DNA of 59,495 bases from Mycobacterium sp. GA-1841. Its GTDB lineage: Bacteria; Actinomycetota; Actinomycetes; Mycobacteriales; Mycobacteriaceae. A program made the position numbers and the translations under genes. Shown here piece after piece: positions 8,069 to 17,309 of this stretch. The stretch lies in NCBI RefSeq assembly GCF_001954135.1, contig NZ_MBEQ01000064.1, forward strand, positions 1-59,495. The letters are read 5' to 3'. A model generated the notes under the pieces. It searched no databases, was not told the DNA's origin, and worked only from the letters and a program-made list of their open reading frames with translations. Position 1 is the stretch's first letter. Every line of letters starts with the position of its first letter.

Positions 8069-10432
8069 TCAGTCCGCTCGCACGAATCCGTTCGTGCGAG
8101 CGAACTCCTCGCTGGCGAACCAGATCTCGGCCACCGCATCGTCGTACTCGCTGCTGTCAGGTGACCAGTACTGGCCAGACTTGGTGTCCGCCTTGATCGG
8201 ATAGCCCTCAGGGGCGCGGTTGGGATCATCCAACGGCAGGTGGATCGCCGTCACTGCCGGCACCTCGTCGAGTTCGATGGCAGCGTGACGCCCGCTGTGA
8301 GCCTCACCGCCGTAGGCCTCGGCATGGGTGATCACCCGGGTCGGCGCAGTATCCACATTGTCCTGATCACCGGACAATCCGAAATCCCCAGGAATCGGGA
8401 AGCCGACCGGGGCACGCGGGCCGTCGGTCGGGCCGGCGAATGCGCCGGTGTCGACGAGGTCCTCGTCCTCGAGTTCAGCCTCGACATCGTCGTCGGCGTC
8501 GCCTTCGGCGACTTCCTCGAATTCCGCGTCGATGGGCGTGTCGAGGTCCTCGTGCTCGAGACCCTGGCGCCCGAGATCCCGGTGGTCCAGATCCCGGTGG
8601 TCGAGATCCTCGTCGTCGAGATCCTCATCGTCGAGGTCGTCGTCTTCGAAATCATCACCTTCGAAGTCGTCGTCGAAATCGTCACCGTCGCGGTAGTCGT
8701 CGAAACCCTGTTCCGGACTTGCCAGTTGCGAAGAGTCCTCCGGCGGTTCCTCTTCGTCATCCGGGGCGCCGTATCCGGGCGACGACTGCGGTGCCGCCCA
8801 TTGACTGACCGGCATCGCGATATCGGTGGGACCGTCGTAGGGAGACGTCGCGGGACCCGTCGATTCGTCCACCGGCCCGCTGAATCTTGCCGTCGCGGCC
8901 TCACCGCCATAGGCGGCGTCCGGCTCGTCCCGGTAGTCGTCCCGGAAATCGTCGTGGTCGTATCCGTGCGACTCGTAGCGCCCTTCGCCATAACGATCCT
9001 CGTCGTACGGCGACCCGCCGTGATCGTCGTCGTACTCGTCATCGAAGGGATCATGGTCGAACTCGTCGTCGCCACCGGCGCGTCGCCGGTGCCACAGCGC
9101 CGCCCCGACAATCAGCGCGGCGAGCAGCAGAACCGGAACCACGGCGATCAGCCACCACCAGCTCCAGTGCCAACTGAACGGCTTGTCGGAATCCGCAGCC
9201 GCCGCGGGCGGGGCCCCGGCCGGCTGTTCGATGCCGGGCACCTGCAGCCCACTCAACTCGGCGGCGAGGTTGGCGGGTTCGGTGGTGAACTTGTTGGCGG
9301 AACGATCCCAGGAGATGGCTCCCCCGCTGAATCGCTGCGTGATGACGGTGCCGTCCTCGGTCTGGTCGGCCATCGGGGCGCCGAGCTCACCCTTGGCTCC
9401 CCCGAGCTTGTCCCAGGCTGCCTTCATCGCGCCCCGGACGATCACCGCACCGTAGTCGGGGGTCCAGAAGATCACCGGATTGTCGGCAGCGGCGAAGGTG
9501 CTGATCCGGCTGTTCGGCCCCAGACCGCCTTCTGCCTCGCTGGCCGTCGGGAAGCCCAGATCACCCTCGGGGCCGCCGACGCTCTCGTACTTCTCCAGAA
9601 GCTGACCGGTGATGGCGTTGGCGCCGGTGGCGGGGCTGTAGAAGATCTTGCCGCCGGCGAAGTTCTGGCCCACCCCGCTGTCGCCGATCGGGTACTGGTC
9701 ACCGTCCTTGGCACCCAGCGGTCCCATCGCGCCACCGGCCGCCCGGCGCGCCATGGCGATCGCCGAGGCCGGATCCGACGGCACGTCCAGACCAGCGAGT
9801 TGATCCGCCAGCTCGGGCGGCGTGGTGGTGAACGCCTTGGTCTTGCGGTTCCAGGAAATCGCCCCGCCGGTGAACTTCTGCGAGTTCACATCCCCGTCGA
9901 AAGACTCATCCTCGGCAGGAACGCCCAGCACCCCGGCCGAGCCACCGAGCTTGTCCCACGCGGCATTGACCGCACCGCGCACCACGTGGGCGCCGGTACC
10001 CGGCGTCCAGAAGATCACCGGATTGTCGGGTGCGCTGAATGTCGAGTTGCGGCTGTCCGGAGCCCGTCCGGGTCCCTCGTCGATGGTCGGAAATCCCAGG
10101 TCACTGTCGGCCGGGCCGCCCAGAGACTCGTACTTCTCCAGGATCGCGCCCTGCATGAAGTGCGCGCCGGTCGCCGGGGTGAAGAACATCTTGCCCCCGG
10201 AGAAGTTTTGCGCGAAGCCCGAACCCGCCGCAGACACGTCGCCCTGGCGTGGCCCGAGCGGGCCGCCATCGCCGCCGCTGGCCTCCCAGGCGGCGGTGAT
10301 CGCGGCGTCGGCATCCGACTCCGGGGTGGCCGAGGCCACCGCGGGCAGCATCAAACCAGCGACTACGAATGCGAGCAGGCCGACCGCCAACCGCCATACG
10401 GCCGCGTTCAGCCTTGCTCCCGGCCTAGTCAT
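8069..10432 (-). CDS. LGFP-repeat membrane protein with acidic tail (Rv2721c-like)
   Basis: 787-residue envelope protein. Domains in order: signal peptide (1-36, ending VASATPE); two tandem copies of a module of about 190 residues, each with three LGFP-type repeats (PLG, LGFP, LGVP/LGAP), spanning about 50-410; a Trp-rich membrane helix (about 435-460); then a long Asp/Glu-rich cytoplasmic tail with pentameric DLDDE/DLDHR repeats around 8560-8680. The last 50 residues (EGYPIKAD, then SGQYW, AEIWFASEEFA) resemble the actinobacterial C-terminal module often called a sunset domain. LGFP repeats in corynebacteria and mycobacteria are linked to cell-wall anchoring. The ATG at 10432 follows GGGGAGGG; the frame opens at 10456. 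It converges with lexA two bases downstream. Confidence 0.85.
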   Translation of the reverse strand: MTRPGARLNAAVWRLAVGLLAFVVAGLMLPAVASATPESDADAAITAAWEASGGDGGPLGPRQGDVSAAGSGFAQNFSGGKMFFTPATGAHFMQGAILEKYESLGGPADSDLGFPTIDEGPGRAPDSRNSTFSAPDNPVIFWTPGTGAHVVRGAVNAAWDKLGGSAGVLGVPAEDESFDGDVNSQKFTGGAISWNRKTKAFTTTPPELADQLAGLDVPSDPASAIAMARRAAGGAMGPLGAKDGDQYPIGDSGVGQNFAGGKIFYSPATGANAITGQLLEKYESVGGPEGDLGFPTASEAEGGLGPNSRISTFAAADNPVIFWTPDYGAVIVRGAMKAAWDKLGGAKGELGAPMADQTEDGTVITQRFSGGAISWDRSANKFTTEPANLAAELSGLQVPGIEQPAGAPPAAAADSDKPFSWHWSWWWLIAVVPVLLLAALIVGAALWHRRRAGGDDEFDHDPFDDEYDDDHGGSPYDEDRYGEGRYESHGYDHDDFRDDYRDEPDAAYGGEAATARFSGPVDESTGPATSPYDGPTDIAMPVSQWAAPQSSPGYGAPDDEEEPPEDSSQLASPEQGFDDYRDGDDFDDDFEGDDFEDDDLDDEDLDDEDLDHRDLDHRDLGRQGLEHEDLDTPIDAEFEEVAEGDADDDVEAELEDEDLVDTGAFAGPTDGPRAPVGFPIPGDFGLSGDQDNVDTAPTRVITHAEAYGGEAHSGRHAAIELDEVPAVTAIHLPLDDPNRAPEGYPIKADTKSGQYWSPDSSEYDDAVAEIWFASEEFARTNGFVRAD

Positions 10433-10520
10433 GCGCCCTCCCCGCTCGTTCGGCAAAGTTTTCTTGGAAATGTCCCGCCCGACAACTCTGCTTCAGCACG
10501 TGACGATAACCAAGGGACGT

Positions 10521-10534
10521 GGCCGAGCTCGGCC
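10521..10534. repeat. 14-bp perfect palindrome next to an A tract
   Basis: GGCCGAGCTCGGCC followed by AAAAAA (10535-10540), in the 178-base gap between the LGFP-protein gene and fadE20. The T tract is on the wrong side for terminating fadE20 transcripts, so an operator or a chance palindrome is as likely. The rest of this gap shows no gene; it should hold the promoter of the LGFP gene. Confidence 0.3.
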
Positions 10535-10610
10535 AAAAAAGCCGCAATATCTGGGTCAAATGGTCCAAAATCGGGCGGTTTGGGCTTCCGGCGGGGCCGA
10601 ACGTGGGTTT

Positions 10611-11771
10611 TCAGACGCCCAGACTGCGTCCGATGATCTCCTTCATGATCTCGGTGGTGCCGCCGTAAATCGTCTGCACCCGCGCATCGAGGTAAGCCCG
10701 GGCGACCGGGTACTCACGCATATAGCCGTAACCGCCGTGCAGCTGCAGGCAGCGGTCGATGAGGTCGACCTGCTTCTCGGTGGAGTACCACTTGGCCATC
10801 GCGGCCTGTTCCACGGTGAGCTTCTCGTCGAGATGCAACCGGAGGAACTCGTCGACCATCATCCGGACCACGGTGGCCTCGGTGGCCAACTCGGCGAGCA
10901 GGAACCGGCTGTTCTGGAAGCTGCCGATGGGCTTGCCGAACGCCTTGCGCTCCTTGGTGTACTGCACGGTCTGCTCCAGCACCGACTCCATCGCCGCGGC
11001 GGCCATGATGGCGATCGAGATGCGCTCCTGCGGCAGGTTCTGCATCAGGTAGACGAAACCCTGGCCTTCCTCGCCGAGCAGGTTCTCGACGGGCACCTTG
11101 ACGTCGGTGAACGACAACTCGGCGGTGTCCTGGGCGTCCAGTCCGATCTTGTCCAGGTGCCGGCCCCGTTCGAAGCCCTCCATGCCCCGCTCGACGACGA
11201 GCAGAGAGAAGCCCAGCGCACCCTTCTCGGGGTCGGTCTGAGCTACGACGATCACCAGATCGGAGTGGATGCCGTTGGTGATGAACGTCTTCGAGCCGTT
11301 GAGCACGTAGTGATCGCCATCGCGGACGGCCCGGGTCTTGATGCCCTGCAGGTCGCTGCCGGTACCGGGTTCGGTCATTGCGATCGCCGTGATCAATTCG
11401 CCCGTGCAGAACTTGGGTAGCCAGCGCTGCTTCTGCTCGTCGTTGGCGAGCCGGAGCAGATACGGCGCGACGACATCGTTGTGCAGGCTGAAGCCGATGC
11501 CGCTGTACCGGCCTGCCACGGTCTCTTCGCAGACGATCGTGTTGTAGCGGAAGTCGGCATTACCACCGCCGCCGTACTCCTCGGGCACCGCCATGCCGAG
11601 AAAGCCCTGCTTGCCGGCCTCGAGCCAGACCCCGCGGTCGACGATTTTGTCTTTTTCCCACTGGTCGTGGAACGGCGCGACGTGGCGTTCCAAGAAAGCC
11701 CGGTACGACTCGCGGAACAGCTCGTGCTCGGGCTCGAACAACGTACGGTCGTACTTCACAACACTGCCCAT
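10611..11771 (-). CDS. fadE20: Acyl-CoA dehydrogenase FadE20
   Basis: FAD-dependent acyl-CoA dehydrogenase of 386 residues, first step of beta-oxidation. N-terminal helical, middle beta and C-terminal helical domains are all present; FAD/substrate motifs include AIAMTEPGTGSDLQG and LQLHGGYGYMREYPVAR. The segment IYGGTTEIMKEIIGR has Gly where short/medium-chain enzymes carry the catalytic Glu; the Glu in VLEQTVQYTKERKAFG is positioned like the base of long-chain and isovaleryl enzymes. The ATG at 11771 follows a strong GGAGGT. The open frame to 12470 overlaps the divergent oxidoreductase and is rejected. Order matches Rv2724c. Confidence 0.93.
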   Translation of the reverse strand: MGSVVKYDRTLFEPEHELFRESYRAFLERHVAPFHDQWEKDKIVDRGVWLEAGKQGFLGMAVPEEYGGGGNADFRYNTIVCEETVAGRYSGIGFSLHNDVVAPYLLRLANDEQKQRWLPKFCTGELITAIAMTEPGTGSDLQGIKTRAVRDGDHYVLNGSKTFITNGIHSDLVIVVAQTDPEKGALGFSLLVVERGMEGFERGRHLDKIGLDAQDTAELSFTDVKVPVENLLGEEGQGFVYLMQNLPQERISIAIMAAAAMESVLEQTVQYTKERKAFGKPIGSFQNSRFLLAELATEATVVRMMVDEFLRLHLDEKLTVEQAAMAKWYSTEKQVDLIDRCLQLHGGYGYMREYPVARAYLDARVQTIYGGTTEIMKEIIGRSLGV

Positions 11772-11873
11772 GGGGTGATACCTCCGGTACCGGTTACGTG
11801 GTTGTGGCCAACCTATACCAACTGGATGGTTGGGCCGCTCGGGGCCTGCCAGAGTCGCCCGTAAACTCTGGCC

Positions 11874-14162
11874 ATGCCCCGGTCCACCACCAGCCTTGCG
11901 CACTGGGGCGCTTTCACCGCCGCTGTCGACGCGGGCGACATCGCCAGGGTCACGCCGATGGCCGGTGACGCCAATCCCTCGCCACTTTTGGGAAATCTGC
12001 CGGGTTCGATCCGGCACCGCTCCCGCATCGCCGGTCCCGCCGTGCGACGCGGCTGGCTGCGCGACGGCCCGGGGCCCAGCACCGAACGCGGCGCCGACGA
12101 ATACGTCGCCCTGTCCTGGGACGAGTTGACCGAGGTTCTGGCCGACGAACTGCGCCGCGTCGTGGACACCTACGGCAACGAAGCCATCTACGGCGGCTCG
12201 TACGGCTGGGCCAGCGCCGGCCGCTTCCACCACGCCCAGAGCCAGGTGCACCGCTTTCTGAAGATGCTCGGCGGTTACACGTCCTCGCGTCATTCCTACA
12301 GCTTGGGCGCGACCGGCGTGATCATGCCTCGGGTGGTCGGCACCCATGACGACCTGTTCAAACGCTCCACCGCGTGGGACGTCATCGCCGAACACACCGA
12401 CCTTCTGGTGTGCTTCGGCGGCCTTGCCCTCAAGAACACCGGCATCAACCACGGCGGTACCACCGGCCATCCGGCGCGCGACGCGCTACACCGGTTCCGT
12501 GCCCGCGGCGGGCAGATCGTCTCGCTGAGCCCACTGCGCGACGATGTCGACGGCGATTGCCAGTGGCTGGCGCCGATCCCGGGCACCGATGTGGCGGTGA
12601 TGCTGGCGCTGGCCTACGTGTTGGTCACCGAGGGTTTGGCCGACCTCGATTTTCTGGACACCTACTGCACCGGCTATCCGCGGTTCGAACGGTACGTCCT
12701 GGGCCGCGACGACGGCATCGCCAAGACCCCGCAGTGGGCATCGGCGCTCAGCGGATTGCCGGCCGAGGAGCTGCGGTCGCTGGCCCGGCGGATGGCCGCC
12801 GCGCGCAGCCTGGTCACGGTCAGCTGGTCGCTGCAACGGGTGCGTCACGGTGAGCAGGCGCCCTGGATGGGTCTGACCCTGGCCGCCATGCTGGGTCAGA
12901 TCGGCTTGCCGGGCGGCGGTTTCGGGCACGGCTACGGATCGATGAACGAGCCGGGTCTGGCACCGCTGCAGTGTCGCCTGCCGGTCCTGCCACAGGGGCT
13001 CAATCCGATCCAGACGTTCATCCCGGTCGCGGCGGTCAGCGATATGTTGCTGCACCCGGGTGAGCCGTTCGACTACAACGGCCTGCAGCTCAGATATCCC
13101 GAAATCAAATGCGTGTACTGGTCCGGCGGCAACCCGTTCCACCATCACCAGAACATCCCGCGGCTGCGCCGCGCCCTGGCACGGGTGGACACCATCGTGG
13201 TGCACGACCCGTACTGGACAGCGATGGCCAAACACGCCGACATCGTGGTGCCCTCGACCACCGCCTACGAGCGCGAGGACTATTCGGGGTCTCGCAACGA
13301 TCCCCTGCTCGTGGCCATGCGGGCGCTGGCGCCGCCGTACGCGGATTCCCGCGACGACTACACCACCTTCTCGGCCCTGGCCGAGCGGCTGGGTTTCGGC
13401 GAGCAGTTCACCGAGGGCCGCACCGCCCGTGAGTGGCTGGTGCACATGTACGAGAAGTGGGCTGCCGTTCTGGATTTCGAGGTTCCGGAGTTCGACGCGT
13501 TCTGGGCCGCGGGCCAGTTGCGGCTGCCCACCGAGCCCGGGTTGACCCTGCTCGCCGATTTCCGCGCCGACCCGATCGGGCACCGACTCGGCACGCCGAG
13601 CGGACGCATCGAGATCTTCTCGGCCGACATCGACGGTTTCGGTTATCCCGACTGCGCCGGGCACCCCCGGTGGTACGAACCGACCGAGTGGCTCGGCGGC
13701 GAACGTGCCAAGACCTATCCGTTGCATCTGCTGGCGAATCAACCCGCGAGCCGTTTACACAGTCAACTCGACGGCGGTGCCACCAGCCAGTCCTCGAAAG
13801 TGCAAGGCCGCGAACCGATCCGGATCCATCCGGCCGACGCGTCGGCGCGTGGACTCTCCGACGGCGACGTGGTGCGGGTGTTCAATGATCGCGGGTCGTG
13901 CCTGGCCGGGGTGGTGATCGACGCCCGGCTGCGCCCCGCGGTGGTACAGCTGGCCACCGGGGCGTGGTTCGACCCGGCGAATCCGGCCGATCCCGATGCC
14001 ATGTGCGTGCACGGCAACCCTAACGTACTCACCGAGGATATCGGCACCTCGGCGCTGGCACGCGGTTGCACCGGCGCGCATGTCCTGGTGCAGGTGGAGA
14101 AGTTCGACGGAACCCCGCCCCCGGTCCGGGCCCACCGACCGCCTTCCATCATCCCTCGGTAA
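11874..14162 (+). CDS. Molybdopterin-dependent oxidoreductase (BisC/DMSO reductase family)
   Basis: 762-residue molybdenum enzyme related to biotin-sulfoxide/TMAO/DMSO reductases. Family motifs: YGGSYGWASAGRFHHAQSQ (about 102-120) and RHSYSLGA, where the middle Ser aligns with the molybdenum-ligand Ser of DYST-type sequences. The dinucleotide-binding C-terminal domain begins near residue 610. There is no N-terminal Cys cluster and no twin-arginine signal, so a cytoplasmic sulfoxide-reducing role (for example biotin or methionine sulfoxide) is more likely than respiration; the substrate cannot be read. It is divergent from fadE20 across 102 bases. No chaperone or electron-transfer partner lies nearby. 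No strong ribosome site precedes the ATG. Confidence 0.85.
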   Translation: MPRSTTSLAHWGAFTAAVDAGDIARVTPMAGDANPSPLLGNLPGSIRHRSRIAGPAVRRGWLRDGPGPSTERGADEYVALSWDELTEVLADELRRVVDTYGNEAIYGGSYGWASAGRFHHAQSQVHRFLKMLGGYTSSRHSYSLGATGVIMPRVVGTHDDLFKRSTAWDVIAEHTDLLVCFGGLALKNTGINHGGTTGHPARDALHRFRARGGQIVSLSPLRDDVDGDCQWLAPIPGTDVAVMLALAYVLVTEGLADLDFLDTYCTGYPRFERYVLGRDDGIAKTPQWASALSGLPAEELRSLARRMAAARSLVTVSWSLQRVRHGEQAPWMGLTLAAMLGQIGLPGGGFGHGYGSMNEPGLAPLQCRLPVLPQGLNPIQTFIPVAAVSDMLLHPGEPFDYNGLQLRYPEIKCVYWSGGNPFHHHQNIPRLRRALARVDTIVVHDPYWTAMAKHADIVVPSTTAYEREDYSGSRNDPLLVAMRALAPPYADSRDDYTTFSALAERLGFGEQFTEGRTAREWLVHMYEKWAAVLDFEVPEFDAFWAAGQLRLPTEPGLTLLADFRADPIGHRLGTPSGRIEIFSADIDGFGYPDCAGHPRWYEPTEWLGGERAKTYPLHLLANQPASRLHSQLDGGATSQSSKVQGREPIRIHPADASARGLSDGDVVRVFNDRGSCLAGVVIDARLRPAVVQLATGAWFDPANPADPDAMCVHGNPNVLTEDIGTSALARGCTGAHVLVQVEKFDGTPPPVRAHRPPSIIPR

Positions 14163-14233
14163 AGCGTTGCACGGCAACCACTTCCGTCGTTTCTCGATGA
14201 ATTTTTGAGCGCCGGTGCAAAGATCCCTTCAGC

Positions 14234-14251
14234 GCTGACGGCGTCGTCAGC
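14234..14251 (+). promoter_or_regulatory. Inverted repeat just before PE-PPE gene ribosome site
   Basis: GCTGACG (14234-14240) and CGTCAGC (14245-14251) form a perfect 7-bp stem with a four-base loop, ending two bases before the AAGGAG ribosome site. It could be an operator or a leader hairpin affecting ribosome access. Confidence 0.4.
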
Positions 14252-14269
14252 AGAAGGAGACCTCCGCCG

Positions 14270-15829
14270 ATGCGATTCTCACCCCGCGCCGCTGCCAAAA
14301 CCCTGCTGGTCGGGGCGGTGGCCCTGTCCGGGACCGCGGCCGTCGGGTTGACGCCGGCGGGCACGGCAGCGCTGGGCTTGGTGGTGGCGACGACACCGCT
14401 GGTCGTGCCCGGGACCGGGACCCCGAACCCGCTGGACTCCAACAATTATCTGGCCAACGCGGTGGACTACTACGTCCAACCGAGTGGGAGTTGTGGCACC
14501 GACGGCTGCGCGGATGCGGTGCCGATCCCCTACATCGCCCAGTTCTGGCCGTTTCCGTTCGAAGGCTGGGGCGGGCTTGAGGGCGCCAAGTGGAACGTGT
14601 CGGTTGCCAGTGGAGTCACTCGCCTGACCAGCGAACTCGTCGGCGACAACAACCCGAACGCGGCACATCCGGTGACCGTCTTCGGTTACTCGCAAGGCGC
14701 CACCGTGGCCAGCATCGTCAAAGCCAACCTTGCCGACCTGACCGACGAGCAGAAGCAGAATTTGAGCTTCGTGTTGATCGGGAACCCCAACCGGCCCGAC
14801 GGTGGCCTCTTCGAGCGGTTGGCGATCCTGGGTACCCTGCCCATCCTCGATGCGACGTTCGGCCGGCCGACCCCGACCGACACGGGTATCGAGACCCACG
14901 ACATCGCGCTGCAGTACGACGGGGTCGCCGACGCGCCCTCGTGGGTGCTCAATCCGCTTGCCCTGCTGAACGCGTTGGCCGGTTTCGAGTATGTGCACGG
15001 CACCTACCTAGATCCCCGTGGCGACGACCCGGAAACCGCGACGCCCTACGGGTACACGCCCGAGCAGGTGCAGGCCGCGATCGAGAACGCCAAGGAGGAC
15101 TGCACCGCGGCGACGCATTGCCAGAAGGTCGACGGCAGCGACACGTACTACATCACGCTGCCGGCCAAGACGTTGCCGCTCATGCAGCCATTCCTGGACC
15201 TCGGTGCGGCGACCGGCACCTCGGCCGTGGTGATACCGCTCGTCGACCTGGTCTCACCACTGGTGCAGACGTTGATCGAGACCGGTTACACCCGAACCGA
15301 TTACAGCAAGCCGACACCGTTCCAGCTGCTGCCCAAGGTCAATCCCGTCAAGCTGGTCAGTGATCTCGTCAACGATATTCCCGAGGGCGTCAAGGCGGCG
15401 CTGAACCCGGGCCTGGACCCGCTGCCGGGATGGACCGATCCGACCCAGACCGGCGATACGGGCGACACCGCCACGCTGAAGGAGCACGATGAGGTGTCGG
15501 TCGCGCCGGTGGCGGCCACACCGCTCGCGCTCAAGTCCGATGGTCAACGCCTGCGACTGAACTCGATCGCCGAGCCGAAGGATGATGAGTCCACGGCGCC
15601 CGGTGCGACCGAGCCGCAGCGCGTGTCCGCGCGGAAGATTTTGGGCGCCAAGGGGCATTCGATCCGGGACTTCACCAGCTCGATCGGCCAGAACGTGCGC
15701 AAGGCGTTGGGGCAGGACCGCACGAACGACACCACGAAGGACAGCTCCAAGCTCACCACGAAGAACACCGGCAGCGAGAAACACCAGAAGCAGAAAGGCC
15801 AGAAGAGGGCGTCCAAGTCCGCCGCCTGA
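14270..15829 (+). CDS. Secreted PE-PPE domain serine hydrolase
   Basis: 519-residue protein with a signal-like N-terminus (1-45, Ala/Gly/Leu-rich) and a PE-PPE domain (about 55-290), an alpha/beta hydrolase fold found in mycobacterial cell-envelope esterases. The nucleophile motif is FGYSQGATVAS (Ser near residue 141); the TTPLVVPGTGTPN opening is typical. It lacks PE or PPE N-terminal domains, so it is not a classical PE/PPE protein. From about residue 385 the sequence becomes low-complexity and very Lys/Ser/Thr-rich, probably disordered. The ATG at 14270 follows AAGGAG. It ends 25 bases before the convergent hflX. Substrate unknown; acyl esters of envelope lipids are the family's usual range. 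Confidence 0.8.
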   Translation: MRFSPRAAAKTLLVGAVALSGTAAVGLTPAGTAALGLVVATTPLVVPGTGTPNPLDSNNYLANAVDYYVQPSGSCGTDGCADAVPIPYIAQFWPFPFEGWGGLEGAKWNVSVASGVTRLTSELVGDNNPNAAHPVTVFGYSQGATVASIVKANLADLTDEQKQNLSFVLIGNPNRPDGGLFERLAILGTLPILDATFGRPTPTDTGIETHDIALQYDGVADAPSWVLNPLALLNALAGFEYVHGTYLDPRGDDPETATPYGYTPEQVQAAIENAKEDCTAATHCQKVDGSDTYYITLPAKTLPLMQPFLDLGAATGTSAVVIPLVDLVSPLVQTLIETGYTRTDYSKPTPFQLLPKVNPVKLVSDLVNDIPEGVKAALNPGLDPLPGWTDPTQTGDTGDTATLKEHDEVSVAPVAATPLALKSDGQRLRLNSIAEPKDDESTAPGATEPQRVSARKILGAKGHSIRDFTSSIGQNVRKALGQDRTNDTTKDSSKLTTKNTGSEKHQKQKGQKRASKSAA

Positions 15830-15854
15830 CCGGCGAGTCGCTGACCCTCGGCGC

Positions 15855-17264
15855 TCAGAACGTGGCGTATTCCCGCAGGCTGGCCGCCAGCGCCATGGGC
15901 ACTCGCGCCTTGATCCGGGTGCCGTCGGCGGTGTGCTCGGTGGCGTCCACCCGGCCGTCGGCGTGGACCCGCGCCACCAGATCCCCACGGTCGTAAGGGA
16001 TCGTCACATCGACGGTGGCGTCGGTGGGGGCGATCATCTCGCTCATCTTGGCGCGCAACCGGTCCAGACCGTCACCGGTGCGGGCCGAGACGAACACCGC
16101 ATCGGGCAACGCACGCCTCAGCGAGGCCAACCCGACATCGGTGGCGGCGTCGATCTTGTTGACCACCAACAACTCCGGCGGTGGCGCGATGTCGTATTCG
16201 GCGACGACCTCGTTGACCACCTGCCGGACCGCGTTGATCTGTGCCAGCGGTTGACTGTCGGAACCGTCCACCACATGGACCAGCAGATCGGCGTCGACCA
16301 CCTCTTCCAGGGTGGAGCGAAACGCCTCGACCAGCTGGGTGGGCAGGTGCCGGACGAAACCGACGGTGTCGGTCAGGACAAACGGCCGCCCGTCGTCGAA
16401 TTCGCCTTGGCGCGTGGTGGGTTCGAGGGTGGCGAACAGTGCGTTCTCGACCAGGACGCCGGCCCCGGTCAGCGCGTTGAGCAGGCTCGACTTGCCGGCG
16501 TTGGTGTAGCCGACGATGGCGATCGACGCGGCATCCGAGGACAGCCGGCGGCTGCGCTGGGTGTCGCGGATCTTCTTCATCTCACGAATCTCGCGGCGCA
16601 GCTTGGCCATCCGCTCACGAATGCGTCGGCGGTCCGTTTCGATCTTGGTTTCGCCCGGACCACGGGTGCCCACCCCACCGCCGGCGCCGCCGGCGCGTCC
16701 ACCGGCCTGGCGTGACATCGATTCACCCCAGCCACGCAGCCGGGGCAGCATGTACTCCATCTGGGCCAGCGACACCTGCGCCTTGCCCTCGCGGCTGGTG
16801 GCGTGCTGGGCGAAGATGTCCAAGATCAGCGCGGTGCGGTCGATGACCTTGACCTTGACCACTTTCTCCAGCGAGTTCAGCTGGGCCGGTGAGAGCTCAC
16901 CGTCACAGATGACGGTGTCGGCTCCGGTGGCCAGCACGATCTCGCGCAGTTCCTGGGCTTTACCCGAGCCGATGTAGGTCGATGGGTCCGGCTTGTCGCG
17001 GCGCTGGATGAGCCCTTCGAGCACTTCGGAGCCCGCCGTCTCGGCCAGTGCCGCCAACTCGGCGAGGCTGGCGTCGGCGTCCGCAGCGCTGCCTTCGGTC
17101 CATACCCCGACCAAGACCACCCGCTCCAGCCTCAGCTGCCGGTATTCGACCTCGGTGACGTCGGTGAGTTCGGTGGACAGGCCGGCCACGCGACGTAGTG
17201 AGGCACGGTCTTCGAGCGCCAGCTCACCGGTGCTGGGGGTAACGGGATGTTCGGGATGAGTCAT
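15855..17264 (-). CDS. hflX: Ribosome-associated GTPase HflX
   Basis: 469-residue GTPase that binds stalled ribosomes; mycobacterial HflX has been linked to intrinsic macrolide/lincosamide resistance. The N-terminal HflX domain (about 45-185) carries the glycine-rich loop RQAGGRAGGAGGG and GTRGPGETKIETDRR. The G domain has G1 GYTNAGKSS (about 258), G3 DTVGF and G4 NKID. The ATG at 17264 is the only reasonable start. The upstream neighbour dapF is 45 bases away on the same strand. Confidence 0.95.
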   Translation of the reverse strand: MTHPEHPVTPSTGELALEDRASLRRVAGLSTELTDVTEVEYRQLRLERVVLVGVWTEGSAADADASLAELAALAETAGSEVLEGLIQRRDKPDPSTYIGSGKAQELREIVLATGADTVICDGELSPAQLNSLEKVVKVKVIDRTALILDIFAQHATSREGKAQVSLAQMEYMLPRLRGWGESMSRQAGGRAGGAGGGVGTRGPGETKIETDRRRIRERMAKLRREIREMKKIRDTQRSRRLSSDAASIAIVGYTNAGKSSLLNALTGAGVLVENALFATLEPTTRQGEFDDGRPFVLTDTVGFVRHLPTQLVEAFRSTLEEVVDADLLVHVVDGSDSQPLAQINAVRQVVNEVVAEYDIAPPPELLVVNKIDAATDVGLASLRRALPDAVFVSARTGDGLDRLRAKMSEMIAPTDATVDVTIPYDRGDLVARVHADGRVDATEHTADGTRIKARVPMALAASLREYATF

Positions 17265-17309
17265 ATGTGCTTACAGGTTGTCACGTGGATCGGGCCACGC
17301 GCACGCCAT

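Noticed and set aside
10521..10540. Intrinsic terminator for fadE20
   Set aside because: On the minus strand the T tract precedes rather than follows the palindrome, so the order is wrong for termination.
8240..10636. A 798-codon plus-strand open frame opposite the LGFP protein gene
   Set aside because: It is antisense to a well-supported gene with signal peptide and repeats, has low-complexity Val/Arg-rich sequence, and reflects codon bias of GC-rich DNA.
12486..13742. A 418-codon minus-strand frame inside the molybdenum oxidoreductase gene
   Set aside because: No recognisable domain, no ribosome site, fully antisense to a conserved enzyme.
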